DNA of 64,000 nt from Lamellibrachia satsuma (GCA_033239005.1 BSQZ01000013.1:11129782-11193781), one strand, 5' to 3'. Positions 10,501 through 25,540 are shown, numbered from the stretch's first letter. The notes: generated by a model from the letters alone, not told the origin. Translations and numbers: made by a program.

Positions 10501-13100
10501 GTTGACCATATTCGACTGGAACAGAACATAACAGAACAGAAAGTTTATTTACAACAAGGTCGCTGTGTTGCCGCGGCGGCCCAGCGATGTGACAGCCCAG
10601 CAGTCACCGCCTCTCTGCGTCATGTGGCGTCACGTGGCTCGACTAATTGGCCCGGGGCGACAGTCGAGCGCGTGAACTGGCGCTCGCTCAAAGCTAAGCA
10701 TCAGCTCCGCACGGCCACACCTGAACGGGCCTGGGCAGTTCCGGGTGGCTCGACTACAGTGAACGCGTGTTTTCCAAGTGACCACCGACTTCTAGCCGGA
10801 GAGGACGCGTCGTGTGGATACTTTACTGAGAGACCGACTCTGCCGACAGCGACCGGTCCAGTTACAGCCGTGAACCAGAGAGCAGGCCAGCTAAAGGGCC
10901 CAGTTGACGTTGTCACCGGCCTCGATTCGACACACGACACGGGCTGCAGTCATCGCAGGTAAGCGATCCCTTCGCCACCCGACGCATAGTGACGTACCGA
11001 CCGTTCCTGATCGGGCGCTCCATAGCGCACTGGGCTTGTCGCGACGCAACCAGCCGATGTTACTCAATCGCTAAGCTTTTCCTTTGTTCCAACGCGCTAC
11101 AAACTTTCGGTTAATTGATACAACACAATATACCCTTTCGCAAGAGTCATTACCTAACCGCAACAACAAGTTAGCAAATACCTATCTCGGCTGTCTAGTT
11201 CTTGACAAGATATTCGTGAACGTCAATCAAAATAGGATATCCCCGATGTCTCACTTAACAACAACAATCCGGTTAGGTACCAACCGTGTATGTCAGCTGA
11301 AATTATACTTTTACCTAGATGTCAAATCATAGTGACGTTATAATGATGTCACGCTTGGGTCACAATAATAATGGTATGATTGCGTTAGAAGACGCGCGTC
11401 ACAATCACCTGAACGATTAGTCATTCCTACTTTATATTCATCAAACTAAGTTCACGCTTAGACTTCTTTAGAAACAGCCTGAATAAGCCATTATACGCCG
11501 ACATTGCAGCACACATAATAATTATATGCGACAGCTCACGTGGAGAGCAAATTGGATTTATTGCATTATCTGATTATCTAAATATGCGAGGAAGGATTCT
11601 TGACCTGATCCGATGCACACTATTCAGGAGAGTCTGTTTACATGTCTGACACAGACATATGGCAATCTCACAGTTGATGCCTTTGTATACAACTTGGCAT
11701 TGTAACATGTTAGCACTATTACTTTAGTGCTACTCGTTATTACGATGGTGTTGTAACTAATTAATATCATAATTATTACGCTACGGGAATTGACAGGTGG
11801 GGGCTAATGGATCGTGAAGTCAGGAGTCTTGCTCACTGTATTTGGTTACGTAAACCTCAGCATACTGAGTTGGCAAGTTGCCATACACTCTAGGCTAAGG
11901 AAGCAGTCGCTGTGACAGCAAGCACAGAATACTGACTGAAACGTAGAAGACGCCTACATATTGTAAAGAGCAAGGCAGTGTAACCAACTTTATAACTTGT
12001 AATCTGGAACTAGTAAGACGTTGGTTATTGATCGCAGTGGACACACTGCATGTCCATCTGGTGGGAAGATTAATAAATGATTGTTTATTTATCGGTTCCA
12101 GTCAGGCCACGTTCTTGTGTCCTCGGAAGGGAATTGACTTCCGTCGAACTGGATACTTGAGGATTAACACAGATGTACATTAAGATAAGACCTAATGAAT
12201 ATATTAACTTGTGTGTGGGTAGAATCAATAACTGCTGAGATTTGCCGATGTTAACTTGATGTTAATGTATGTGAAACGTCTGCTATAAAGGCAACTAATC
12301 AGATTTAGTCTGTGAGAACGAGAGCGAACAGTGGGAGTAATAGCAGGGGAGATGTACAAGAACTGTAGTAGAGTAGTTGTAGTATAGATGTTGTACTGTG
12401 TATGGACTTCTACTAATAAAGTCTCATTGTGGTCGAACCTGAGATCTTCTAGTAAAACAATGTGAGTTATTCGTTGTCGCGTCCTGACAGTCCTGAACGA
12501 AGTAGAAATAATGTCTGGACGTGACACGATAGCTTGTACAATATGACCGAATTCAATATCGCAAAAGACATCAAGAGATGTATTCCTTCCCAGCTTTGGT
12601 TATTAATAGATGCTGGGGCAGTGCTAAGAGCTTCATGCTTCGCTTAGCAGTATCGATGTGTTTTACCCAAAACGTTGTTAAGTTTCATATTATATTTCAA
12701 GTAGTGTGCTAACGTCGACCGCATGCATTGTACAATTACATTGAGTTGGTCGTGTGTGTACGCCTCTGTGGTATATCTTGGTTATAGCTTGAAGGAAATA
12801 CTCAAGGACATCCATATATCGATGTATAACAGTTTCACGTAAGCGATGGAGCTGGTCGGACGTTTCGTGTAGTGGCAAACAGCGATGTTGTGGTGCCATC
12901 CCTAACCCATGCGTAAATTTAATGTATGGTGCTTTTGACAACAAGATTATAATATTGCTTGACGTCCCGGCTAAGGACAGGCGTGAGTAAACAAAGCGGC
13001 CTGATCGCTTTCATCGCCCGAGAAACTTAATACTGGTTGGTGTGCGCGGCGTTATTGTGTGATGAATGGCCGCGATCGCAACAAGTGTGACGACAGCTGC
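10501..13100. other. Intergenic DNA; GC-rich island at 10550-11050
   Basis: 10550-11050 is CpG-rich and contains an open frame that reaches a consensus donor (gcag|gtaagc at 10959). The frame has no ATG and no recognisable family; it could be a non-coding first exon. 11050-13100 is AT-rich with only short, unrecognised ORFs on both strands. Confidence 0.4.
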
Positions 13101-13127
13101 GGCTACAAGTCACATACCGTAGCAGCA

Positions 13128-13482
13128 GGGTGTGTGTCGCCTGGTTGTACACGCATGCACGTATACGCGCACGCACACATGCTACACGTACTTACACACA
13201 TAGATATCCCCACACACATACATCTATACACACACATGCACGCACACAGACACGGTTGCAATAACGTACATACGTACGTAATAGTATTTATGTATGCACG
13301 TTCGTACGTACATACGTATACGAATACGAACACATGCAACCGCACACGAACACATGCAACCACACAGGAACACATGTAACCGCGCACAAACACATGCAAC
13401 CGCACACGAACACAAGGAACCATACGAACACATGCAACCACACACGAACACATGCAACCACACACGAACACAACCACATGCG
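13128..13482. repeat. CA-rich simple repeat and 20-bp minisatellite
   Basis: 13128-13320 is (CA)/(TACG)-rich. From about 13326 to 13482 the unit 'cgaacacatgcaaccacaca' recurs about 7.5 times with a 20-bp period. The ORFs on both strands here (THATTHEH-like, VACVRVRLHVF-like) come from the repeat. Confidence 0.9.
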
Positions 13483-15477
13483 TCCTAGCCAACACTGCCT
13501 GACGTTGCCAATTCGGTAACTTGACCCAACGCGAGCGCTAAGCTGCCCTTCGGCCGCCCCGAGCGCCGCCCCGGGTTCCTCTCTGCACTCCACACGTCGG
13601 TGACGAATCAAGGTCACCATGTCACAGGGTCAAGGTTACATATTGCACAGACGTTTACCCACCGCCCTGATACATTTATCTTCGTTATTCGCTCAACAAA
13701 CAGTTAATAGGCGTGGCAGTCGTGACACACGATTTTGGTACAACCCGTCATGTCGTTATATTATATTTGACTGTGACGCTTCCCAGCCCGCCACTGGGGA
13801 TGCTATAATCTTAGAGCCCCAGCTGCCGACGTTTCGCTATAAATTATGCTTTACCACGAGTTCAGAAGTGAGAGTAAATTGAGCCAATATTTTAACTGAA
13901 TTACACGATTAAAATATTCCCATTACACAATTTCAATTGTATTATACTATTACAATTAAATAGTTATTTTAAATAATCTTCTTGGGCATAGTTACAGTTA
14001 TAATATAATAGTGTGTAGACATAGCTGAGCTCTGACTTATCGATGGTGTCCTGAACTGTCTGGACGAGCTGTAGCTAGGAGCTGTGTATCAGTTCCACGC
14101 ATCAATATAGACACTCCGCGGTAATTGTTACTGTCCGTGCTTTGTCACATTAGATGGGCGTATGTTGACGCCTTGATCCTCGGCTGCTGTGGACAAGACG
14201 TGCCGTCACCTCGCCGTGTCAAACGAGATATGATAGGTGTGGCTGTTTTCGCCACTCGTGAAATTAAATATGTTTTCACCACCCATCAACGTTGTGAACT
14301 TGATAAACCAAAGAGCACGACGGTGTGTTGTTAGCTGTGGCGTAATAACATGGCTGCCAATGCATATTGGGCAGGCAAAGGCGTTCGGAATTTATAATAT
14401 TACACGTGAAGCGCATTGGAGATCAGCACGAGAACATGTTATACGGATAGAGGAGTTAAAGCTAAAATGCTAAAAGCCCAAATATTTGTCTCGGCAGCTT
14501 TATAGTTATTTAAAGACGCCGGCCTAAATGGGTGGGGAATGTTGCACCGAATAATAATACAAAAGGATAACAATATCCTAATTAGACGACCCACCAGAAG
14601 AATTCCAACAACAACATGCGACACATAGTGTGTGAAGGGCGTACCCCCATTTCATTACAGGGCGTGGTTTCGTTGTGTATGGAAAAATAATGACACCAGC
14701 GAAAAAGCATAACATAAGTGTATTGCCAAGTAACAAGAACGTCGACAATTCAGCATGCCATTTAAATAACCTGAACGGATGAGAATGGCATTCCTTCGGT
14801 TTGTTGCACTACAATCGATTTAATCAATCATATTTATGACTGCAATTTATTCTCTTCGTAATGGGGCGTGGCGAATCGCGGATTTAAAGTTTGCGGCGCC
14901 ACTTTGACCCTCGAGTAATATTCTAGTCGACAGCGGCAATTGTATTGTCAACGCAGTCGGCATACTGGCACCACGACACGCTAGAAAAGTCTGGCGACAC
15001 ATTCCTCGCTTCCCAGACATGTGTGAGACTTGCGGGTGCTGCGGCACCTTGGTAGAAGACAGTTATTTCTCTCTCGCCGTACTGACAGCGGTTTGTTGGG
15101 CGGTCAGCTAGAACATTATTGAGTTCATCATGACAGAAATATTGAAGTCAAATACCCAATAAATTCGTCCTACATCGTGACTATCGCAGCATTAATTCTA
15201 CAGAATTGTTGCAATGGAGATTGTTCCACTTCACTGCATAAGTGGGGAGAACTGATGTCATGTAAATGTTAGAATGACTTATTTTACTGGTATACCCTTG
15301 TCATGTCGCCCTAGGGCAAAGCCGATACATGATCATTAACTGACAATTACTTCCATTATTACTGTGTTCACAGCGTTTAAGCTGTTGCGCAATTCAGAGC
15401 GATTCAATTCCCGATAATGGAATTTCTACTGTCTGCTTCCGTTAAAGATCCGTCCTCAATCGCATTTTTGCTAGTCT
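13483..15477. other. Intergenic DNA, no supported gene
   Basis: Short ORFs at 13619-13882, 14125-14334 and 14237-14473 are not recognisable and have no splice structure. Nothing else was seen. Confidence 0.45.
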
Positions 15478-15880
15478 CATTTCAAATTGGTTTTGCGAAA
15501 TGTCAAACCTACCTAGTATCCACTACATCATGCTAGCTCGTTTCTACAACATTTGTATGTAGTTTTTCACAAAACGCTGAAAACTCACGAATGTAACCTT
15601 TGGTGAAATTTCGTAACTTTCATCGTGTGATTGGCGAGATGATGGAAGTCAGGACCGTGATCAGCCTTGACCCCATAAAGTGTTTACCATTTTGTATATC
15701 CACTATTTTGAGCCTTACCAGACGTAACGACTAAAATCAATTCTTTCGATGATATGAGAAAAAAATACGCCTTCTTATTCAATTGAATGCGGGTGTAAGT
15801 TAACTGTTCACACACTACATATCTGGACACATATGAACCGGATTCGCGATAGACTAAATCAGTTGATGGTGGAATTTTAA
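15478..15880 (+). repeat. Dispersed repeat family R1, copy A
   Basis: The left part 'cactacatcatgctagctcg' (15521 on) matches 44811 on. A middle part, 'caattctttcgatgat' to 'attcaattgaatgcg', and the right end, 'gattcgcgatagactaaatc' then 'ggaattttaa', match copies at 42053-42216 and 44770-45097. No coding capacity was seen. Divergence between copies suggests an old family. Termini were judged by eye. Confidence 0.6.
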
Positions 15881-18520
15881 GCATAGTCGTCAAATACCTA
15901 AACATACTCGCATATTATATATTATGCAATGACAGCTGCGTCCATTTCTCATGGTTAATTAGCGGGTTCCTTGTTACCCTCGAATAGTGTATCTTTGTAT
16001 CATATATCTTCGTATCTTCGTATAGTGTATCTTTGTATCATATCTCTTCGTATCTTCGTATCATGCCAAAGCACGAAATGCATACGTTGGACAGGATACG
16101 TACACTCGTTATACGGGCGTCACAGAAATGGCATTGATAAGAGATAAGTATAGTGGGGGCGTCAAAAACGGTTTCTACTCTGCCACTCGGGGCATCAGCT
16201 TGAGATCAAACCCACCGCTACCCCGCGGCCGCTAGTGGTTTGACAGATGTAGATATACACCGCATGCCGACGTTGTTGAGATAGCCAAGGCGAACCGCCG
16301 CGTGTGAACGGCTACTAAACCATACACTCCCTAGTCGCTCTCCTTTCAATGTCCCGTGGACACACGGGTCATTAGGCCGCAGTGCGAGCGTTCCAACGCA
16401 AGCTTTGTCGCGATTACAATGCGGGCGACCGCTTGAGAGAGGCGTGTTGTTGAACCGACACTGCCGGGTTGTACTGGAAATAGCTCCCAGCGGGCGGCAT
16501 ACTCGGAACTCTTATCGTCTTCTTTGTTGACGATCAGTGTGCTCGGTTTCTCTCTCGTTCCAGCGAACGTTAGACACCACCTTGCCATTATATATCCGAT
16601 CTCCTTCAGTTTGTAATAGGCTGTTTCAATGTAAACTGATCCTACTGGCGTAATTTAACCCGGTTGGCAAAAGTGGGCGGTGAAGGGCGGGAGAACGTCC
16701 CTCCCCGGGTACATCATTATAGATAGCCTGGTTAGTAAAATCTTTTCTAGGGCATTTGGGTCCACCAGACATGTACAGAGCATGGCCACTCCCTAGATGG
16801 ACTCCCAATTTTAGAATGAACAGCTTTGCAATCCCCGTTCTGCCTGTACTGGTTCACGTAACCAATGCTACCATCGAATATAGAAACAACAAATATGTGG
16901 AACAGTTTTGCCAAGTCTCAACGCGTCCTTGGCATAAGTGGAAAGAATTTATATTCCCCCTGGATATGACGCCGGTGTATCCCAGATGAACTCCCTTACG
17001 AACGGCGTATTGTAGATTAACTCACCTATGGGCAGATGATCGTTTATACCCGCCCGTGTCCTCGGTGAACTGGGGAGACGTGGAATGTACGGTACGTAAT
17101 TACCTAGAACGGTAACTGCCTAGGCTACGAGCGGGAGCGGCATCATTCAAACTGTCGTGTTTCGAAGTACGTACGGGAGTTCATAACGTTGAATCTGAAG
17201 ATAAACATATGCTGATATGTTGTTATAGAGTACACGTTTGGGGGCCTAATATGGTGTCCTCTTGCGTCTAGTCTGGTTCATGAAGTTGTTGACATAGTAC
17301 AGTAAGTCCATGCCAACACGTAGATACATCCGTCATCTCCTTTGTAGATTTGTTCTTGGTACTGCAAGACACACTGAGCTGATGTATGCTGAGGTACTGT
17401 GCAGGAACCGCAACAAGGCACGGCACTTAAAGCTGTACTAACCGGAAGGTTGTGAACTCAAGTAATTGTCTTAATGGCCTTGATTTTAAAGGGAAATTGT
17501 GTATTTACAACCGAAGGTTCCACCACGATGTTTACTCTGGAACAATACGAAAGTAGTAAATAACCCTGATGTCTAAATGCAACCGTTGTTTTACATTTGT
17601 TTGCATACGGACAGTGTGCGTCTGTTTAAATTCCTACCAGAGTAACTTGGGTAGCATAACTTACACACATAAGAACGTCAACATCTAAATATAGCGCCGA
17701 CTCAACTTCATCAAACGTATAGTTACCACTGGATAGTCAACTTCATTGTTCGGAACCTATTTGGTTAAGAACATATTGATGGTTCAAAATAATCTTGTTG
17801 TTGTTCTCATCTGCGACAAGTGAATTGATCGGATCGGAGAGACATCACCCTTTCTTTGCAGGAGGGGGAATGTCGGCAAACACAGTGACTAGGTATTAAA
17901 TATACAGTGTTGACTCCTCAAAGTTAGGAGCAGATAACATGAGATTTGGTATTGTGGTTTCTTTGTTCGCGCAGCTATGAATCACCGTTCTGCACACTAC
18001 AACAGCTTGTTGGCTTAACGTACACATGGCTTACTTAGTTCGTTTGACTCAAACCTTCGAGTTATTTATACTGACGCAATTACAGGTTGCAAGTTGACTA
18101 ATACTTGGCTAAACCTACTCGAGATAGACGCGCTACATCGTTAGGCAATCTAAGCTCCAGGCTTACGTGTTTGTTTAGTCACAATGCCACCTTGCCTTCC
18201 GGTGATGCGCTCACAGGTAAGTGGATCTTGGTAGGAAAGAAACCGGACGCTACCCGGCTACACCCTCCGGGATCTTTGTTACGAGGTACGACACCACCCG
18301 TTTTTGTAGAACGGTGCTCGGAAATTCTTTAGACGCGTTTCTAAGGTATTTGTAAGCTGATGTCCCTTATAGTTGACACGTGATGTGAGAGGAATTTGAG
18401 ACCATGGACGAGTCTTGTCAAGACTCGTTGTATTATAGGAACCAGCACGAATTTGACTCAATATCTTATGTGTACAGATCACTACTTTACTTCCCGGTTC
18501 ATCTTCTTCACCTTCATCTC
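15881..18520. other. Intergenic DNA, no supported gene
   Basis: A local duplication of 'gtgtatctttgtatcatat' occurs at about 15985-16050. ORFs at 16346-16588 (minus) and 16756-16989 are unrecognised. A perfect hairpin (acgagtcttg, one base, caagactcgt) lies at 18408-18428. Confidence 0.45.
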
Positions 18521-18529
18521 TTGACTGGC

Positions 18530-18720
18530 ACGTGCCATTTCCACATATTATTTGCCAGCTTTGTCTGTCTTCTGGTGTGCGTAGAGTCGGTAAGCTTTGG
18601 TTGGTCCATTCCTGTATGTTATACAGCCAGTTTTCCCTCTGGCTGTCCCGTCTTCTCTCGCCTTCCAGGGTGCCTTTTAAAATGGTTGTCCAGGTTAATG
18701 GTAGACAACACTGACCAGGT
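18530..18720 (-). pseudogene. LINE C-terminal relic
   Basis: On the minus strand, 'LKGTLEGERRRDSQREN' continues as 'WLYNIQEWTNQSLPTLR' and then 'TPEDRQSWQIICG'. This is the C-terminal tail of non-LTR retrotransposon ORF2 (family pattern G.LEG.R.RGRQ..WLDNI.EWT...L..L...A.DR..W). Upstream coding sequence is lost. It may be the same general class as the relic at 19652-19906. Confidence 0.65.
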
Positions 18721-19650
18721 ATACGTTATGTTGAGGCGGTACCCCCTTTGGGAGATTTCTTGCACCCTGTAATAATGTGTAGCAATCACGTCAGTACGTC
18801 CAACACCCTTGGAGTGAGTGCGACGGAGACCACACACACAGTCGCATGTGTTACCCATAATACAGCCTTTAACGTGTGAAGATCAGAGCGAACATAGTTA
18901 ACCTGCCAAGTTGGCCTGCCTAGTGCATGTCGTGGCCTGCGGAAACGTTTTTTGTAGTGCATATATCGTGGCCTGTGGACATATAGTGCATATTGTGGCC
19001 TGCACATTATGGTGTTCGACATATTCCCCTTGGACCCCAGTTCCACACAGATGTGTTGTCTGGCGTTTGCAGAATAACTATATTTAGGTATGAACACCAC
19101 GATTTGGGCGTGTTTACTTTGAGATGATTTGTGGGCAAGCCCAACGTTAACAACTGTATATATAACAACAAACTTACAAATCAGAACATTATGTAAGATT
19201 GTGGATGGTCATTGGTCAAAAGCAGTTATGATAACGTACCGTTTGTATTCTTATCTTATCTGAGTTGCAGCCAGTTGCAGTGGGAATAGGCTGATATCGT
19301 GAACAGCCAGAATAGCATGTCTGCGAAGTGGAAGAATCGAAATGACCCAAACCGTCAATATAACGTTTAACACAAGTGTTCCGTTTAAGGTCCAACCTTT
19401 ACAATGTTGAGTTTTGTACTTGTCTATACATTTCGTTCTTGTATAACGACAATCTTTTAAATAGACAAGATTCCCAAGAATGTATAAGCTTTGGACAGTT
19501 TGTCCAACTTTGAAGATTCCCAGGAGGGTAATGCCAACAGCTAACCACTTGCTGAAACTGCTTAGCGGAACTCTTGCCAATCACGACTTGTTAGTGCATA
19601 TTTCCATCAAGTTGCATGGCAAGGTCACCTCACGGGGATACTGACTGGAC
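18721..19650. other. Intergenic DNA, no supported gene
   Basis: Contains a short imperfect duplication around 18910-19010 ('catatcgtggcctg' and 'catattgtggcctg'). ORFs at 18786-19100 and 19251-19580 (minus) are unrecognised. Confidence 0.4.
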
Positions 19651-19651
19651 G

Positions 19652-19906
19652 TCACATGTAACCAACCGTCTGCGCCAGACTAGAGGCGGACTTAAATATC
19701 GACGATGTCTGGTAGTTCTGACGCAATAGTCTGTCTGGTTGTCTTTTTCCTTGAGGATTCCACTCTGGGATCTGTATCGTTATGTTGGTCGTTTCTTTCC
19801 GGAGGGTGTGTCCTATCCATGTCCACTTCGTTGTGCAATCTCTTTCCTGCTGCTGTGTTGGTTTGTCCTCTTCGTGAGCTCTTTGTTTGTAACTGTGTTT
19901 TGCCAT
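19652..19906 (-). pseudogene. LINE C-terminal relic (RTE-like)
   Basis: The 84-codon minus-strand frame contains 'TKWTWIGHTLRKETTNITI' and 'EWNPQGKRQPDRL'. This matches the tail found in RTE/BovB-like LINE proteins (W.WIGH.LRKP..NITRQAL.WNPQGKRKRGRP). The frame stops early and the rest of ORF2 is absent, so this is a fragment. It may belong to the same family as the endonuclease relic at 3165-3795. Confidence 0.75.
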
Positions 19907-21050
19907 TTCATTTTGAATGTATCTGACACATTTGTTTAAGGATGTTTGGAGTTTTCTGGTCTTTCATTGCTCACATTACATATATGAGTAATACTAATGA
20001 CTGTAATGGATGACGAAGGTACTGGCGTGTAAGTGCCTTGCGAGTGAGAGCAAAAAGGCTGCGACATGCACAAAACTGATGTAAGCAACACACCTTTTGG
20101 CGAGGATCCGAAATTGCTCGAGGGTTCCATTACCATCCAATGTTTTGACGAACGGTGGTTTGACAGATGTTGCCAGTTGGCCTAGAAATACCCGCGAGTG
20201 CATGCCTTCTGGGCGTCTCGCTAATCGATCACAGCTCCGTTTCGCAACGTGCGGTGCGGGAAGGCGGACGTTGCGCAAGTGGTCGCCGACAGACTTGGCT
20301 TGGTAGGGGACGGAGGTAGATGAGGGCAACCGCAGCGGATGGCAGAGATGCGGAGAAACATTGCTGCAAAGAAGAACAACTTCGTGAAAACAACCCGGAA
20401 CCTATCGGCTGACATAACATATTATTTATTATCACAACTGTTTCCTCCTCTTCCTCTCTGTATGTCTGTCTGTATGTCCGTCCGGCCGTCTCTGTTCCTC
20501 TGTCCCTCTGTCCCTCTCCCCTCTCTCCCCCTTTCTCCATCTCTCCCCCTTCTCTCCCTCTTCCTGGATTTACCGGCCTCACTATTAGCATAGTTTTCAA
20601 TGGGAAAATAAATACTATGCTCTACTATAATGTTCACCCGGCGTACAGGTGCAATGGTAGGCCTATGAAATCACCGTCCATCACTACTGGTGTCACTGTA
20701 TTGCAAATGTAACCGACTGTCGGATGTGGGCGAGTGCATTTGACCTCTTTCGATACTGTAAACGGAACATCTCAATGAAACCGTCAGTGATTAATGGCCA
20801 AGCTCTCGTTACGCTCACTTGGCTGATGTATAACTACAGCCATCGAGAGGTTCTTGAACCGAACACCGTCTTTGTCGCCAGAATGTGACATATATCAACA
20901 ATGTCCCAATGACACGGCGCTGCGTGGCCAAGTCGGGTCATTTGTCTCGGTGACTCCCGTATGGGCCAACGGCACTGACAGTAACCGGTGATAGGCATAC
21001 GGAATGCTATAATGTTTGACAACAATCGTAGAAAGTGAGGTGCGGCTCGA
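19907..21050. other. Intergenic DNA with pyrimidine-rich tract
   Basis: About 20440-20570 is a C/T-rich stretch (ctgtccct, ctctccc) that creates SLPLSPSL-type ORFs. The rest holds no recognised gene. Confidence 0.5.
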
Positions 21051-21051
21051 T

Positions 21052-21142
21052 TTATTGTGGCGTCTGTGTTTATTGTGGCGTCTGTGTTTATTGTGGCGTC
21101 TCTGTTTATTGTGGCGCCTGTGTTTATTGTGGTGCTACTGCA
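21052..21142. repeat. 18-bp tandem repeat, 5 copies
   Basis: Unit 'tttattgtggcgtctgtg' stands head to tail. Read on the minus strand it gives the repeated peptide INTDAT. Confidence 0.9.
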
Positions 21143-23700
21143 CCGTCTCATATCAGTTGGCCACTGCGTTAGTTTATGATTTGGCCGTATAGTTCGAGTG
21201 CGATTCGTCCTCCATTACCTACTGGACGAAGAGCTTCCATTGGAACATTCATGCCTTCTAGAAACGATACGTAACACTTCTGGCCGCGTTCGTAACAACA
21301 TGGTTGTTACACAAGCACCACAAGATTGTTAAAGCAGAGTGTACCAGCAAATTAACTTCAGGAATTTGACACTCAAGGTAAGTAATCGTTTTTAAATAAG
21401 CAACTAAAGTTTCTATATTATCACATACACGTTTTCGTAAAGTAGCTAACGAAACATTGTAAAGACCGCAAATGGGTAATGCATAATATGGTCTATGTAT
21501 AGAGATCAGTGGGTCTAACACTGGGTTAACTTTGATGTTGGTATCTCGTTCTTTCAAAGTGTCTAACGTCCTGGATGAAACGCTACGTCTCCAACGTAAA
21601 GACAACGAGCACTATCGCGGGGTACGGGTAGCCCTATCTGTGCACGGATATTTTTAGCCCTGACAGCTAGGTGATCTCTCCCTGATTATCGCAAAAAGAT
21701 AACGGCACAGTACATCAGGCTCACACCATACTGTTATCCGACATACTTGGGCGAAACCACTGGTTTCCTTGCTATGCTGAGCGGTCACATTACAATCAGA
21801 TATAACTGTGAAGACATCAAGTGTCGTCCGTGTAGACACGCAAGGAGAACACTACGACCTTTGTGGTTATAGGGTGGAAACATATCACAATAAACTTTTG
21901 GAGATAACTTTTTCCGAAGATCGACTTATTCCTCGTTGTCAGTCAATCGAAACTCCGTAAGAATGTTAAATGAAATGCGAAACTTTGTAGAGGGTAATGT
22001 CGTGTCTAAGAACGAGAAACTGGGCATACATCATGTTTCACGTCACATTTTTTTACCATGAGTGTAGATTATCTTTAACTGCCAAACCATTTATGCGCTG
22101 GTAAAACAGGCATGTTTGTGAGCGTGTGCTATTGTTGAACATATCAATGTATTTCCATGGAACAGCGACTTACGTTCAACACGGGTGAATAGACAAACAA
22201 GTTGTGTAACGGTTTGTAAATTTATAGCGATTGACGTAATACGTGTCGTAAATAGACAAACAAGTTTCGCAACGATTGCGGTAATAAGCACCTTTAATAA
22301 TTTTATATGTCTTGTGATCTCGTTTACCGATTTTTCATTATAATATCAACCAGTTTAACACAAACATCTAAGTATAAGTTTGTGTCACTTAAGGCTGTTC
22401 TGCTCTGGAAGTTGATTAATTTGACATTTGCGATTTGTGGTAATATGTTAGGTGAACTTATAACATCACACTGCCGAAAATTATTACGTACACACAACGA
22501 GAGTGAGCAATCTCTGCGGACTAGTTTAGTTTGTTCACAAGGACTAGTGCAGTCTCGAATGGTTTATACACGGCTCCTGTACACGTCTTTGACCCGTGTA
22601 CAACGCCTACATCCTGTTCGCCTAATCGGCGGCGGCGGCTTTGTATTTGATTACCTTCCGTCACGTGGAGTAAATACACTCGGCGTATCTCCGCTGTTGA
22701 GGTTACTACTGATAACCCTTAAATGTGTTGTCCTTAATTCAGCCTAAAGCCGTGCAGGGTAGGGCTGGTTCAATGGCCTTTCTTTTGAAGTTTATTTATC
22801 GGCTATTACCGACTATCGGGCAACCACGGAGAATGATATCGCGTCTGCCTGCTCTGTTTGTAGTTATTGCTGTATGAGACGTGTATGCTTAGCTATAATC
22901 ATCACGCATTTTCAGAAATATAACAAGCCATACGTTTCTATTCAATAGTGCACTAGGCGTGTGACTCGTAAAAAGTGTTATACCGGTCTGACCGAACTGT
23001 ATAATCGTGGTTCCTGAGAGTTTTTTCTATCGCCGGAAGCTGCGCACTGATAACGCGCAGTAGGCCCAATATAGCTATCGGGCCAACGTCAGTGCCGGAT
23101 TCGTTTCGCTGTATATTAGTTCTTGTTCGTCTGACCGTGCAGTTGGTTCCCGCGTGAAGGCTGGAACGCACTTGTTGTCTGCATCGTCGCGTGCCGCTGC
23201 CGCACTAGCGTCCCTCGCTGTTGTCTCTCATCAAGGCTTTACTGTCGCGTCCTTCGGTTGCCAACCGTAAATCGATTACGAAGTGTTATAATATACAACA
23301 CAATAAGCATGTCAGTTAAGAGCTTATTGCCAGATGCGTCAGAGATTGTCGTGGTCAGCCCGTCATGAGATGAATGAAATATTGAAAATAGAAGATGATG
23401 GACAGTTTTACACACCGGCATCGATGCAATACAGGCGCGTACTTTGTCTAGGATTACACCAATACAGCAAGTTAAGAAGACGACAACCAAATGTGAGTTT
23501 GAACATGCTCTCCTCAGAGTGTTACCAATCCCCGTCATTAACTCCAACGATACCTGCGGCGATACAGCTGCGAACCGAACATGGGTGCGTTATATCAATT
23601 TAACCAGGGTCTTCGTCCGAATCCAGACGCGTTCTGGAATCCCATGTGGTTACGTAACGCACTATCCAAGAGGTTTGCCCTTCGCTTCCAGACCGCAGAA
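21143..23700. other. Intergenic DNA, no supported gene
   Basis: ORFs at 21258-21605 (minus) and 22307-22747 (plus, 146 codons) have no recognisable motif. A 27-bp phrase 'aatagacaaacaagttg' is imperfectly duplicated about 65 bp apart near 22188 and 22251. Confidence 0.4.
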
Positions 23701-23702
23701 AA

Positions 23703-24432
<730 letters not shown>

Positions 24433-25540
24433 CGAGGTTAGTGCGTGAAAGTTTTTTATTTTTTATTAGCCCAACGCAGATCTGCATCGGAACTGCCACA
24501 TAAGAAAGTTGATTTTTGCTCCATTGGACAAGCTTCCCTACTGGGACGTTCGAGTATATCCACACCGATATATGTGGAGGTGCTGCTGTCACCCGACCAC
24601 GCATGCGTTACATCAATTTAACTATATCAGAATCCGACGCTTCCTGGCTTCACAGGTGGTCGCGCGCCCGTGTATAGTCGGAACAGTTACCGCCTCCGGC
24701 CACGCCCCGGCTATTTACAAATGTTCTCAGACGAACTTTGCTGCGTATTTCCGAAAAGACGGTAGGAGTCGCCCAGATGGTATCACGCACCGACACCAGC
24801 CGACGCCAGCCGTAATCGAAGTCCGATCCTCATTTGCTACGCGTTTACGTCAGTAGGAAGTTGCTTGCTGGAGTTAGAGTTGACACTTACGTGGGTGGTT
24901 TCGTCGGTACATTCAACCAAGTGTAAATATTTTATATATAACCTGAAGGTTTGTAAGAGGTGCGATTAAGAAACGTAGTCTTTCAGTGGAAATGGCACCG
25001 TCCCGCTCAAGGGATGAAGTGAAGCGCGATAATAAGACAGTTTCCTTCTTATGTTGGAGGTTGTTGGTCTTGTTGTCGCTTCGAATGAAAGATCTTCGTA
25101 TATTGACTACAGCAGCAGTGTATTTCTCCGTTGTATAGATATGCACTCGTGGTTATGCCTCGGGGGGGGGGACACACCTCTTTCATCGATAACGTTTTTT
25201 CTGTTGTCAATGTTCTTTGATAAAAGATATCAAAGAAATTGGTGCGTTTCATCAAAACAGTTGATATGTTTTATCAGAGTTTGTTATCTGCTGTCACCCG
25301 GTGGTAAGCAGTACATATAAGCAGTCTTCTAACGGCCACTATTTGTACATTGTAAACAACGGCGCAGTATTGCACCGTCATCAACACTGACTCGTTCCCT
25401 ACAAGCAGCAAGAGTGTTGATGTGTCAAGACGGTCACAGCAATATTGATGTCGTTGCCTTAATGTTGCTTCTAAAATTAAAAAGATGCTGTATTATTATG
25501 AAATAATCTAAATTAATTGCAATTCACTTACTAATTGCAG
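24433..25540. other. Region upstream of the ankyrin gene
   Basis: No coding exon was recognised. Contains a G tract at about 25159-25168. A non-coding first exon or promoter of the ankyrin gene could lie here but cannot be placed. Confidence 0.4.

Noticed and set aside
10624..10962. 112-codon ORF in the GC-rich island
   Set aside because: Begins with GTG, not ATG, and no family recognised. The donor at its end is noted, but coding is unsupported.
13608..13636. Nuclear-receptor-like sites 'aaggtcaccatgtcac' and 'agggtcaagg'
   Set aside because: Half-sites this short are common by chance, and no gene start is nearby.
22307..22747. 146-codon ORF
   Set aside because: No recognisable motif, no splice or promoter context, composition like surrounding DNA.
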